Below, in pieces: positions 47,080-58,474 of a DNA stretch of 64,000 bases. The position numbers and the translations under genes are program-made. The stretch covers positions 16,240,671-16,304,670 of the forward strand of contig OZ023183.1 in NCBI GenBank assembly GCA_963995505.1, read 5' to 3'. The notes under the pieces were generated by a model that saw only the letters and a list, made by a program, of their open reading frames with translations, ran no database searches and had not been told where the DNA came from. The stretch comes from Hypericum androsaemum (taxonomy: Eukaryota; Streptophyta; Magnoliopsida; Malpighiales; Hypericaceae). Each line of letters starts with the position of its first letter. Position 1 is the stretch's first letter.

Positions 47080-47890
47080 TTATTTGACCATGTCTCAGTG
47101 AAATAGCCGTATCTTCCTACTCGTATATCTAATTGATACGATTCTAAAAGTTACAAAAAGATAAAATACAGATCTAGAACTTTCTAGTTTGTGATTTCTC
47201 CAAATTTGGCGCAGAAGGAGGTCAAACTTGGGTCGGAAGTTTCGGTAGTAAGTTTTCTCCTTATTAGGCCGCGGATCTGCTGAACCTATTTTGGTAAAAA
47301 TATTATAACTTTCTCCTCAAGTATTGGATTGATACGATTCTAAAAGTCACAGAAGGAAAAGACAGAGATCTATAACTTTGTTGTTTATGACTTTTCCAAA
47401 TTCAGCATAAAAGAGGGCCAAATATAGGTTAGAAGTTTCAGGCAGTTTAAGTTTTTCTTATTAGGCCGAGGCTATGTTAAATTTTCTTGTTTGAAAACGG
47501 CCTAGGGTTTTTCTATGGGGCTGAGGCGAGCTTATCTATATAAGGAGAGCTAGGTACAGGCATGAAGACACCTACAAAATAACACATCAAACGTTTAGTT
47601 TCATAGCTTTTATCTTATGTAGCTTCGTAGCTTTTATCTTTCATGTTTTTTATGTTTTTCTCCTATCCCTATCAATAAAATCTTTCCTCCCCACTCTCTT
47701 TCTTCTCTCCTCTCATCCCCATATTTCTTCCATCTTTACCTATTCGTTTGAATCGCTCTTGGGACGACCACTCCGGACCTGTTCTAAAAATCATTTCTGA
47801 CGTTCTACCACAATTTATCGCAACACTTACGAAGGTGGTCGTGTTTTAAATCTTTCAGAAATTTAAGGTTTTTTACTTTTTTATGGGTGC
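47080..47890 (+). repeat. LTR-like remnant with internal duplicated block
   Basis: A segment with CTAATTGATACGATTCTAAA and similar words occurs twice, about 180 bp apart (about 47130 and 47328). Downstream is a TATA-like CTATATAAGG (about 47534), a region of CT-rich leader-like sequence, and an AATAAAATC word near 47686. This resembles an LTR of a Gypsy-type element, possibly solo. No second LTR or coding frame was found, and the borders are uncertain. Confidence 0.4.
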
Positions 47891-48495
47891 CAATGTATTT
47901 TTATTATTATTTTAGACATGTTCATGCCTAAGAAATCTTAGCTTCAATTGGACACAAAATAATGGTGGCGGTGGAACAACAATCGTTGGGGGAATTGGTT
48001 CTATTGCACGCTCGTGTTTATGTATGTTGTCCCTTTGGTGCCAAGAAAACCGGAACTTTGCCATCATAGGCTAATAGATGTGATATCCAAGAAAACTCCA
48101 TCCTTTTATTTTTCCCTTTTTTAGTGGAAGGTGCAACCATTTGTTGTGAAAAAAATAATAAAATTGCAGCGTATACGCCTAAGAAACGCAATAAATAATC
48201 TCAACCCAACATATTTAGTGAACACCAACAACTATTTAGACTCAAATAATAAAATAATATCAAATATTTATTTAAAAAAAGTTTTTCAAAAATTTTACAA
48301 CGTTCGAACATGAATTATTGGATATATTAAATTTGAATACCATCGCTATAAAAAACTATTCAGTGTCCACCGGGTGAGAATTGAGGCATTACCTAGCAAG
48401 TCAACCCTAGCGGTACGTAGTTGGTTAAAGATGGAACCATTTCTTACAAAGTATTCTTTTTTTTTTGAACAAGGCCAAAATCCAATAAAAACCAC

Positions 48496-49165
48496 TCAAG
48501 TGGGGAAATCCGTGAACAGCAGCACATCCAACTCTGCTGGGTGGATTACATCCCAATCCCCCAGGAGGGAGCCAAAGCTACAATGCTTACTTAACCAATC
48601 AGCGACATGGTTAAGTATTCTAGGAATAAAGTGTAGGGAACAAAGGGGCAAATGAGACAACAACCCGCGAATACGGCAAACCAGATCATCAACTTGCCAA
48701 TGCACACGGGTGGTTGGATCATTTACAAAAGTGAAAGCCAGGTAGCAATCGGTCTCCACTTCGACAGGAGTAGCAGTGAACTTCAGAGAAACAGCAGATA
48801 AAGCCGTCTCCAAAGCAAGCAATTCTGCCTCTAGTGGAGAAGAAACCAACCTGGAACTTGATTGACCATCACAGATGAGGCCCTTGGTGATTTCTTGCAA
48901 CCGCAACACACCCAGCTGGAGAGGAGGAGTCCACCCACGAGGCATCACAGTTGTACTTCATAGCTCCAAGAGGTGGAGCACTCCATGAAGTTGGTAGATC
49001 ATGAGTTGTATATGGTTATTGCAAAATCTCAGCTTCCATCTGAAAAAATTCAGAACAAGAGTAAACTGCCTTGTTGACCGCAGCAAGAGGATCAATAGAA
49101 TCACCATCGAATAAGAAGTTATTCCTAGCTAGCCAAATATTCCAACAGAGAAACATAGCCAACGA
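48496..49165 (-). pseudogene. LINE ORF2 C-terminal fragment (zf-RVT tail and RNase H-like domain)
   Basis: Read on the minus strand, the frame opens with WNIWLARNNFLFDGDSIDP, typical of the end of zf-RVT in plant LINEs. After a frameshift comes an RNase H-like domain with YNCDASW, SPLEAELLALETAL, VEVETDCYLAF and RILNHVADWLSKH. A stop and frameshifts near 48890-49020 show that it is dead. No complete reverse transcriptase is nearby. Confidence 0.82.
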
Positions 49166-49334
49166 ACAAATTACAAAGTATTCTTAGATATCGTGAAATT
49201 TTGTTCATGATATTTGAAATGTTATTTTTACAATTTTCATATTTGGAAAATAGTATTATCAAGTTCATATTAACCTTTTCTTCACTATAGTGCATTTAGT
49301 TTGGACGCCCGGGAACGAAGAATTCATATTTAAA

Positions 49335-50659
<1,325 letters not shown>

Positions 50660-50674
50660 AAGATCCATGTCATA

Positions 50675-50880
50675 TATTTTTTTAATGGATTAATTTTATA
50701 AATACCCAAAATATTTACACCAAGTAGTACAAAAAATCTATGCTATTTATAAATACGTGATTAGTCTCTGTGGTCGCGTAAAAACTACATATACAAAAAT
50801 AAATATTGGTGACCAAAATTTGCTATTGAATTTGACCAACGTAGTCACTCGTGAACTTGGCGAGTGATGGCGTGAGTGAG
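50675..50880 (-). mobile_element. Short retroposon with 15-bp target duplication
   Basis: The perfect 15-mer AAGATCCATGTCATA flanks the segment (50660-50674 and 50881-50895). The left end is T-rich (TATTTTTTTAATGG), which on the minus strand is an A-rich tail, so a SINE or severely 5'-truncated LINE inserted in reverse. Its 200 bp are non-coding. Confidence 0.65.
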
Positions 50881-51143
50881 AAGATCCATGTCATAGATTA
50901 AACGTGCACCGCATATTCATGATTAGAACTATTAGTTCATAAACTGTGGTCAGATTAAACGGATAACATAATTGATTGGTATGAAAAACATAGTAATATA
51001 AAACGATTTTACTGGAATATACGTGAAAAGATTAGGCAGAGGCTTTCTGTAGCCAGATGTAAACCCAAACCAAAACTGATAACTCCAAGGTTCTTAATCT
51101 TATAATTAGCAACGGCGTTACCACGAAACCCATAAATTACTTT

Positions 51144-52541
51144 AGAAAAAGTCCACTTTAGTACCCTGTAGTATACCCTAAAATCACTTTAGTACTCTGT
51201 GGTAAAAAACTGACCAATCGAGTCATACTTTTTGCAATTAACATCAAAAAGGTCCACGGGCAGCTGCCCGAATTTTGCCCGTCTAAACGACAGCGTTTTG
51301 TGTACGACGTGGCGGTCCACGTCGAATTTTCTTCGAAAATTGTAAAATTACGTGGCAAGATGACAAATTACAAAATAATCACTTATTTATTTATAAATTG
51401 TTCATGAAACCCAATTTTATCTCCATCTCCCTCTTCTTCTTGTTGCGATAACACATGAAGAACACGAGGCCGACTATCAACACAATCACCGCTCTGACCA
51501 CCACCTTGATCAACACATCCGTGACCGTCGTACCTCGGGTTTGAAGTTTGAACGGTGGCGGCGGCGGAGGACCCGACCCCTTTCCTCTCCGCCTCACTCG
51601 TTGCCCCCACCACGATCCTCTCTCTCTCTCCCATTTCCCACAAACACTGAACAAATTCCTCAGCAAGCTCGGAAGACTTGAAGTTCTTGAAGACCCCACA
51701 GAAGAGCATGTAATACGACCTCCTCACCTGCTGATGGTTAAATTCCTACCCGCTGCCACCACCATCACGTGGAGCTCAGTAAGCTCGACATCCAGTGTGC
51801 TCACGTGCTCCCCCCGGGCTCCACCCAGCCTCGTGACGAGCTTTCAGGTTGCACGCCGCTCCGAGCCCTAACATTCGGTGCCCTAGGTCTTATCGAATGT
51901 AATTCAATTCAATTCCCAATAATCTTAGAATTGGTTTGTTGCATAGTCTCGCAATTCTGTATTAAAGAAGAAGCCCCAAATGAATTGAATTTTTAGAAAG
52001 AGGTTGCCCACTGATTTAGGTTTCTGGACTTTTGTTGTTCTTGGGTTTTAAATTAAGCTTGTGGGTTCTTAGGTTTTAGGGCTCTTAGGTTATAAAGATT
52101 GAAGATGATTATGTTTTGGTGTCGGGAGTATGCGATGTTCTTAGTTTTAGTTTTGTGGGAAATGGGGGAGAGAGAGAGAGAGAGAGGAGGAGGAGGAGGA
52201 GGAGGAGGAGGAGGATGGAGAAGACGAGGGAAGGAGAAGATTTTCTTAGTCTTTCGTTTTAGTATGCGATGGGTTTTTTTAAAATATTATTAATAAATCA
52301 GTGATTATTTTGATATTTTCTACATTGCCATGTCATGTTAACAATTTTCGAAGAAAATCCGACGTGGACCGCCACGTCGTGCACAAAACGCTGTCGTTTA
52401 GACGGGCAAAATCTGGGCAGCTGCCCGTGGACCTTTTTGATGTTAATTGGAATAAGTATGACTCGATTGGTCGCTTTTTTACCACAGGGGTACTAAAGTG
52501 ATTTTAGGCTATACTACAAGGTACTAAAGTGGACTTTTCCC
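51144..52541. mobile_element. Non-autonomous long-TIR MULE, copy 2, with captured sequence
   Basis: The perfect 9-bp duplication AATTACTTT flanks it (51135-51143 and 52542-52550). TIRs of about 250 bp share with copies 1 and 3 the outer phrase AAAAGTCCACTTTAGTACC, TGACTCGATTGGTC and GGGCAGCTGCCC. The inner TIR differs (CGTCTAAACGACAGCGTTTT), so this is a distinct subgroup. The 890-bp middle holds a GC-rich coding-like segment on the minus strand (51391-51727) and two (GA)n-flanked copies of a phrase TTTGTGGGAAATGGG. Confidence 0.93.
51391..51727 (-). pseudogene. Captured gene fragment of unknown identity, with a membrane segment in one frame
   Basis: Two overlapping minus-strand frames fill the cargo. 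One encodes TTVTDVLIKVVVRAVIVLIV, continuing into a hydrophobic stretch that ends YRNKKKREMEIK: a single predicted transmembrane helix with a basic tail. The other encodes FCGVFKNFKSSELAEEFVQC. Only one could be the true frame of the parent gene. I do not recognise the parent. The piece lies entirely between transposon TIRs and is GC-rich against its surroundings. Confidence 0.45.
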
Positions 52542-52550
52542 AATTACTTT

Positions 52551-54103
52551 TTTAATAAGTAAAAGAGGCCATAGACCACGATAATAATTAAATTAAATTG
52601 AAGAACCTGGACGAAAACCCGGTCACAAATTGTTATTTATGTCCTGAAAATATATATAAAAGGAAGCAAAATCTCCCGAATTCCGACCACCAAATCTCCG
52701 TTTACAGTCCCAAAACTATAGCCTTTTTTTATTGTGCGTAAAAAGTAAAAACTAAAAAGTCTCCTCCCACGCCGACTCCGACAATTATCCCCCACCGCCA
52801 TCCCCTCCTCGTACCCAACAAACCCAAGCCTGGGTACCCCACGTGACAGCTTCTAGTCATCCGCGTCTGTAACACGCGCTGTTCCTCGAGTGAGCCCCTA
52901 ATAGCGGGGAGGGTAGTTTGGTAAAAAAAAACACCATAGGAACACACATCGCATCACCGTCGGGATCTTCTCTATGATGTGTGGGTGCGAAATATTTATA
53001 GAGCGCATGCATTCGCGCACGCTTGGGCTCGTGATTCCATGATTGTCCGTATTCGATAATCTAATAAGTCGTCTAATTAAAATTCGAGCTAACTAAAATT
53101 TTGAATAACAATAAATTATTTTCAATAACTTATTTGAAACTCTTAAATTTTCAATACTTTAAAATATAGATATATTAATTAAAGTATAACAACTCTCTTG
53201 ATTTTTCAGAATACGTTTTTTTAAGGATATTTATAACTAAAGTACTTGTTTTTATGTTGGTTTTGGTCAAAGGGTTGTTTAAGTGGGGAAACGCAGAGCA
53301 CGCGAGGGGGATTTGGTGACAGCGGGGAGTAGGACACGTGGCGTGTAGAGATTGGTGATTGGTGATGTGCGGCCTACTAGTCTTTTCTTGTTTGTTTTTA
53401 AAGGCAGCGGCTGCTTCGGACGCGTTAGCCGCCAGTCCTCTCGGCGTGCTGCTTTCTTCTGGTCACTGGCGTCTCATTGTTTAACCGCTATCATTCTTCG
53501 CTGCATCGTTTTCCCCATTTTACCCTTGCCTTTATTATTTTCTTTGGAAAAAAAAACTGTTGTTGCAAATTTGTAAGTAAAAATGTAAAATAGTTAAATT
53601 TAGAGTTCCTTCCGAAAATATTCTCTATGATAGTTAGCACATAAAAGGGAATTTAATGATATTTTCATAAAAAATATTCCTGCAATGGAAAACAGGCCTA
53701 AGTTAGCAACAAGTGCTATCACTCAATTTTTTAAAATTTGACGTCTGAAGAGACTATTATAGTCGGACCATATTTAAAAACTGTAACAAATTTTTTAATA
53801 GTATATTTTATAACAGTAATAAATAAATTTAATTTTGTTACCATTTCGTATTTCGTGTCTTTTCATACTGAAGGACAACTCACTGATGTTGGAAAGACAC
53901 GGTAATGTCAAGGTATTTTTTTTTCTTTTTGTTGGGCAAATAAATGTTGAATAACAATTATTGAAGATGTCATAATGCACCCTAGAAATTTGCCGGATCG
54001 TACAATACAATTTACAGCCGATTTTTATCCTTTTGCATAATTGATGTTTCTTTATTTAGAAAATTTCAAAATTTATATGATTATTACAAATCATTGCATA
54101 ATT
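52551..54103. other. Intergenic, no gene recognised
   Basis: AT-rich DNA with a GC-richer patch at 53270-53530. A TATATATAAAAGG word at about 52651 could be a promoter, but no coding frame follows. Short ORFs have no domains. Confidence 0.45.
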
Positions 54104-54284
54104 TGTTAGGAATAGAATTCATATTCGTATAGATGTCGTAGTCCTAGTTACTTGGTGATCAAGTTAGATTAATGATTAATAGTTAAGTTAGATTAATGAT
54201 CAATAGTTATTTGATTATCAAGATTGTAACTATTATATATATTGTCTTATGGCGATGAATAAAAACAAGCAACATATTTTATTA
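54104..54284 (+). repeat. Short LTR remnant followed by a primer-binding site
   Basis: Starts TGTTAGGAATAG at 54104. At 54285 comes TGGTATCAGAAC, which closely matches the initiator-Met primer site next to plant LTRs. A TATATATATTG word lies inside. Length and PBS suggest a small (TRIM-like) or Copia LTR. No second copy is seen, because its internal region is broken by the element at 54334. Confidence 0.6.
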
Positions 54285-54333
54285 TGGTATCAGAACAAAA
54301 AAATACTCACAAAATAGCTGCAACAATTACAAT

Positions 54334-56325
54334 TGTTAGGAATTCAGCAATCAAGAGAACAAAACGCGCAAAGAACACGAACACAAGAGATAATGTCGTT
54401 CGGCCTAACGCCTACGTCCATGGGAAGAAATGAGAACTTTTATTGATGGATCCGAGCCACAAAGTCATACAAAACCTTAGGGTAACATGCCTTTATATAG
54501 AGGCAAACCCTTGTATATCAAGTAAGCTATCTTGGTCAAATTAGGAGTCCAAAATCTAGTCCAAATAGAATAAGAAACAAGTCCTCAAATCGTTTCCTCT
54601 TCAATTTCTCGACATCTCTAACAATCTCCACCTTGGCGAGAAATCATCCCGTGGATGAACAATGAAGCTTCATCCGAACTTCAACAAACTCAACCTTGAT
54701 GAAATACCGCTCCATGAAAAATCATGAGAACTTGAGAAACCAAACTGACTCTACCAGCTCCACCTTGATCATAGATGCACCGCCATCAATAATACCATCT
54801 CAACTTTCTATCTTTCTTTTTTTGTTCAATCACTTGGAGCCAGCCCCCAAGCTTGAGCAACTCCCGAGCTTGCTTGGCGTATTCCCTCCAAACTCCATCG
54901 AACCTCAACTAGCAAGTCCACCTGCCGAAGTAACCTTGTGACCAATAGACGCGCCCTCTATTTTTTGGTCACCCCCATGCTCCGCAACCTCCAACTGCTT
55001 CTCCATTTGACTTTTTTGCCTTAAACCAATGCTACTTGCCATAGCATACAAAGGGCAACCTTTTGTTCTACCAAGTAGAATTTTTGACATACCACGAACT
55101 CTATCGTTCGGCCTTGAGTGAGATACCTGATTTGCCCGTGGTGTCACCAACAGCTTCACATTCCCCATGCTAAACCTACCCAATACTCTTGACGTCGACG
55201 TTCTTTTAGACAACCATAGCGAGGCCCAGTTAACAAAGCTTCTCTGAGACAACCATGACACCTTCCCAACCATGCCTCCACGAAACAACTTTAGCTCGCT
55301 ATCCATGTCTCCGCGAATACCAACTGCACTCAAACCATCCATGTCAAGCCTTTGCTCCCTCATACGAACCAACCTCATATGACCTAAGCTTTTGCCAACT
55401 TCTTCAGACCCATTGATGTGGCTCCACCTACAACAATGTACCTCACTAACCTATAGATAATCCCTTTCACCCTTCATCCCTACCATCGCATCCTTCTCCA
55501 CCTTCATTAGCCTACCTTTATAACTATCACTGTTATAATCCAAGGTCCCTAACGAAAAGAGATTACAGGAATGCATTAGACTTGATGAGACAGAAAGTCA
55601 GTCACCATCCGACTAGTCTGAACATGTGGTCATGGTTGTGGATGCCAATCCCTCCTCATTGTCTTGATTCCCAGTTCGTCTTGGATAGTCCCCTTCATGT
55701 GGCCTTCTCTGCACTTGAAGCTACTTTCATTGAATTTCTTTAACTCCGACCTGGATCCTCTTTCACAACCTAGCTGGTGGCTCCTCATCATCCGCCAAGC
55801 ACAAGCGAATCTTCGCTACCGCCTTGGCCTCCAACTCTTCCCACTTTTGCTCCTCCATCTTCTCGGATTTCTTCTCCGAGAGTGCGATGACCATCCCTTG
55901 TTGCACGAGGAGATCCTCGACACGCCTTTGCCATAACCCAAAATTCGATGAACCATCGAATTTCACAAGAGCAAACTTCATGCCATGGTCCGACATCCTC
56001 CAACCTTAGCTCTTGATACCATTTGTTAGGAATTCAGCAACCAAGAGAACAAAATGTGCAAAGAACACGAACGCAAGAGATAACATGGTTCGGCCTAATG
56101 CTTATGTCCACGGGAAGAAATGAGAACTTTTATTGATGAATCCGAACCACAAAACCATACAAAACTTTAGGATAACATGGCTTTATATAGAGACAAACTT
56201 TTGTACATTAAGTAAGCTATCTAGGTCAAATTAGGAATCCAAAACCGAATCCAAAACCTAGTCAGAATAGAATAGAAAATAAACCCTCAAATCGTTTCCT
56301 CTTCAATTTCTTGACATCTCTAACA
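54334..56325 (-). mobile_element. Non-autonomous Copia-type LTR element, 2 kb, inserted in the LTR remnant
   Basis: Direct LTRs (54334-54623, 290 bp; 56024-56325, 302 bp) start TGTTAGGAATTCAGCA and end CTCTAACA. On the minus strand TGGTATCAAGAGCT follows the right LTR (an initiator-Met-type primer site) and a purine tract AAGGTGGAGAT precedes the left one, so the element reads right to left. The flanks ACAAT and AAAAT fit a 5-bp duplication with one change. The 1.4-kb interior holds only a gag start and relics of pol, so it needs another element's proteins. The right LTR has a 12-bp duplicated phrase (CCAAAACC). Confidence 0.88.
55763..55996 (-). pseudogene. Copia gag N-terminal fragment
   Basis: A 77-codon frame starts MSDHGMKFALVKFDGSSNFG and continues LWQRRVEDLLVQQGM, EKMEEQKWEELEAKA and IRLCLADDEE. 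This is the N-terminus of plant Copia gag. It stops at 55763. Further minus-strand relics (SLGTLDYNSD near 55540) resemble the GAG-pre-integrase part. The large ORF at 54905-55378 shows no recognisable domain. Confidence 0.78.
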
Positions 56326-57278
56326 AAAATAGATGCAAAATTCTATTGAAAAGAGAAGCAAAACCTACAATAATCAAGGGCAAACCCTACAATAATTAAG
56401 ACCAGACCCAAATTCCAAGTTAATGTTCACACTTCAAAAGTCAAGCCTGCGTTGACAGTTGCGACTCAATTAAGACAAATGTTGTTGCGTTCCAAAAAGA
56501 AGTCCCCATCTGGAAAAAAAGAAGGGAACACAAATTTAAATCTGCAACTCCCCAGGAATATTAATTATTCAAGAGAAGATTACTTATACGATCTGAATAC
56601 TTTAATATAATAAGTAGTCAATGCGAGTATCATACATGAATAGGGTTGTTGACTTTTTTTGCGAAGTGTAAAAAAATTAAAAGAAAGCAGATTCCGAATA
56701 TTCTTTTCTACTATGAGCCAAATTTCGTTCACAGGTCTACCAATTTCAGAGCAGCGTGGTGGATAGGACGAAAATATCAAGGCTGAGTTTTTTTTAAAAC
56801 CTTAATATTTTCTGAATAATATTCTTTACAATCGTAAGATTTGAAATATGATGAGTTAAATGAATTGATGGAATTGAGAATGTGTATATTAATTTATTAT
56901 AGGAATTGAAAAAGTGAAGAAAAGGTGCTAGTTGGGTGAAAATGGGAAACTACGGAGGATAGAGAAGGTGTGTTTTATTTTTTAGGGGATAGAGAAGGTG
57001 TGTTTTATTTTAATTTCTAAAATAAGATCTCATAATATTCTAATGGAATGGTACTATCTATTAAGTTATTAACCACTGTCATGGTGATCAGAGGAGCCGG
57101 TAAATTATTAACAGAATGAGATCAGAATTTGGGATCATGGCTCAAACTTTTTTTTGACATTTAAATTGTTTTCACAATTTTGGATCTTAGACGGTCATGA
57201 GATTTGATCCTCCCACCTCATACTTAAGGACTGATACCGTATCGATCAGACCATACATGAGTTGGTGATTATGGCTCA
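56326..57278. other. Intergenic, no gene recognised
   Basis: The first 200 bp (to about 56530) may be internal DNA of the LTR element interrupted at 54334. Repeats of AAACCCTACAATAAT occur near 56360-56400. A 27-bp phrase containing GGATAGAGAAGGTGTGTTTT is duplicated around 56958-57013. No coding frame. Confidence 0.45.
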
Positions 57279-57287
57279 AACTTTAAA

Positions 57288-58465
57288 GGGAAAAGTCCAC
57301 TTTAGTACCCTGTGGTATCGCCCAAAATCACTTTAGTACCCTGTGGTTAAAAACCGATCAATCGAGTCATACTTATTCCAATTAACATCAAAAAGGGCCT
57401 CGGGCAGCTGCCCGGAGCTGCCCGGATCTTCCCGAATGCTGCCCGACCATGTGGAACAGCCATATCACCAAAAATTGATGATGTGGCGCCACGTGGACTC
57501 TCTCCCACTTCCCCTCTCTTCTCTTTCCTCCTCCTCCTCTTCTTCTTCTTCTTCCCCTCTCTCACCTCTCGCCTTCCTCCATGACCCAACAACCTCAAAA
57601 ATCCCATAGCGCAAGGATATGAGAGTGTCTTACCCTCCCCCGGCTCCACTCCTGCCCTCCCCTGGCTTCTTCCTCTTAGAGCGTAGCGAGTAGCGAACCC
57701 TAGGCGCCGGCGGCTCGGCGTCGGCGGGGGAGAGGGACCTCGACCGGGACCGGGAGGGGGAGTAGTCCGAGGAATGGGACTCCGAAGGGGAGCGGGGGAC
57801 TGCGGACGATGCCTGGGGGTTGGGTTGGATGATGGTTGTGGTGGTGTTGTTGTCGAGGAAGGTGGAAACGACGGCGTCGAGGTCCCACTGGTGGGACTCC
57901 AGGAAGAAGACGGCTTCCTCCTTGGAGGCGGAGGTGATCTCCATGAAGGATCCTATTAGCTCCCCATTCGATGCGGCGTCGTTTAGGTCCAACGCTTGCC
58001 CTGCCATCGGTTGCTTGCTTCCTCTCTCGTTGCTTGCTTCTTAATTCTTATTGCCTTTTCCAGCATATATATATGCTAACTATATCTCTATTGGAATATC
58101 GAATTTCATTAATTTAAAAACTAATTTCAATAGTTATCAGTTAATTGATAACAGTTAATTGGTATGGGATTTTTGAGGTTGTTGGGTTATGGAGGAAGGC
58201 GAGAGGTGAGAGAGGGGAAGAAGAAGAAGAAGAAGAGGAGGAGGAGGAAAGAGAAGAGAGGGGAAGTGGGAGAGAGTCCACGTGGCGCCACATCATCAAT
58301 TTTTGGTGATGTGGCTGTTCCACATGGTCGGGCAGCTCCGGGCAGCTGCCCGAGGCCCTTTTTGATGTTAATTAGAATAAGTATGACTCGATTGATCGGT
58401 TTTTTACCACAGGGTACTAAAGTGATTTTGGGCGATACCACAGGGTACTAAAGTGGACTTTTCCC
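57288..58465. mobile_element. Non-autonomous long-TIR MULE, copy 3, with captured UBX-gene exon
   Basis: The perfect 9-bp duplication AACTTTAAA flanks it (57279-57287 and 58466-58474). TIRs are long: 57288-57608 and 58163-58465. They share with copies 1 and 2 GGGAAAAGTCCACTTTAGTA and the GGGCAGCTGCCC palindrome. The right TIR lacks 18 bp found in the left one. The interior 57609-58162 is host-derived: a UBX-type exon on the minus strand with its 5' leader and the start of its intron. It has no transposase. Confidence 0.95.
57634..58007 (-). pseudogene. Captured first exon of a plant UBX-domain (PUX3/4/5-type) gene
   Basis: A frame starting MAGQALDLNDAASNGELIGS continues FMEITSASKEEAVFFLESHQ and WDLDAVVSTFLDN, the UBA-like N-terminal domain of plant PUX adaptors that serve the AAA-ATPase CDC48. 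A Ser/Arg-rich linker (SPSRSRSRSLSPADAEPP) follows, then RSKRKKPGEG. The SEP and UBX domains are missing. A GTAAG donor follows base 57634, with a 25-bp piece of intron (57609-57633) before the TIR. So genomic DNA, not mRNA, was captured. The frame is open and could be expressed from the TIR or its own leader; nothing here shows that it is. Confidence 0.85.
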
Positions 58466-58474
58466 AACTTTAAA

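Noticed and set aside
54905..55378. 157-codon minus-strand ORF inside the small Copia-type element
   Set aside because: No gag-pol, membrane or other domain could be recognised; kept only as part of the element's interior.
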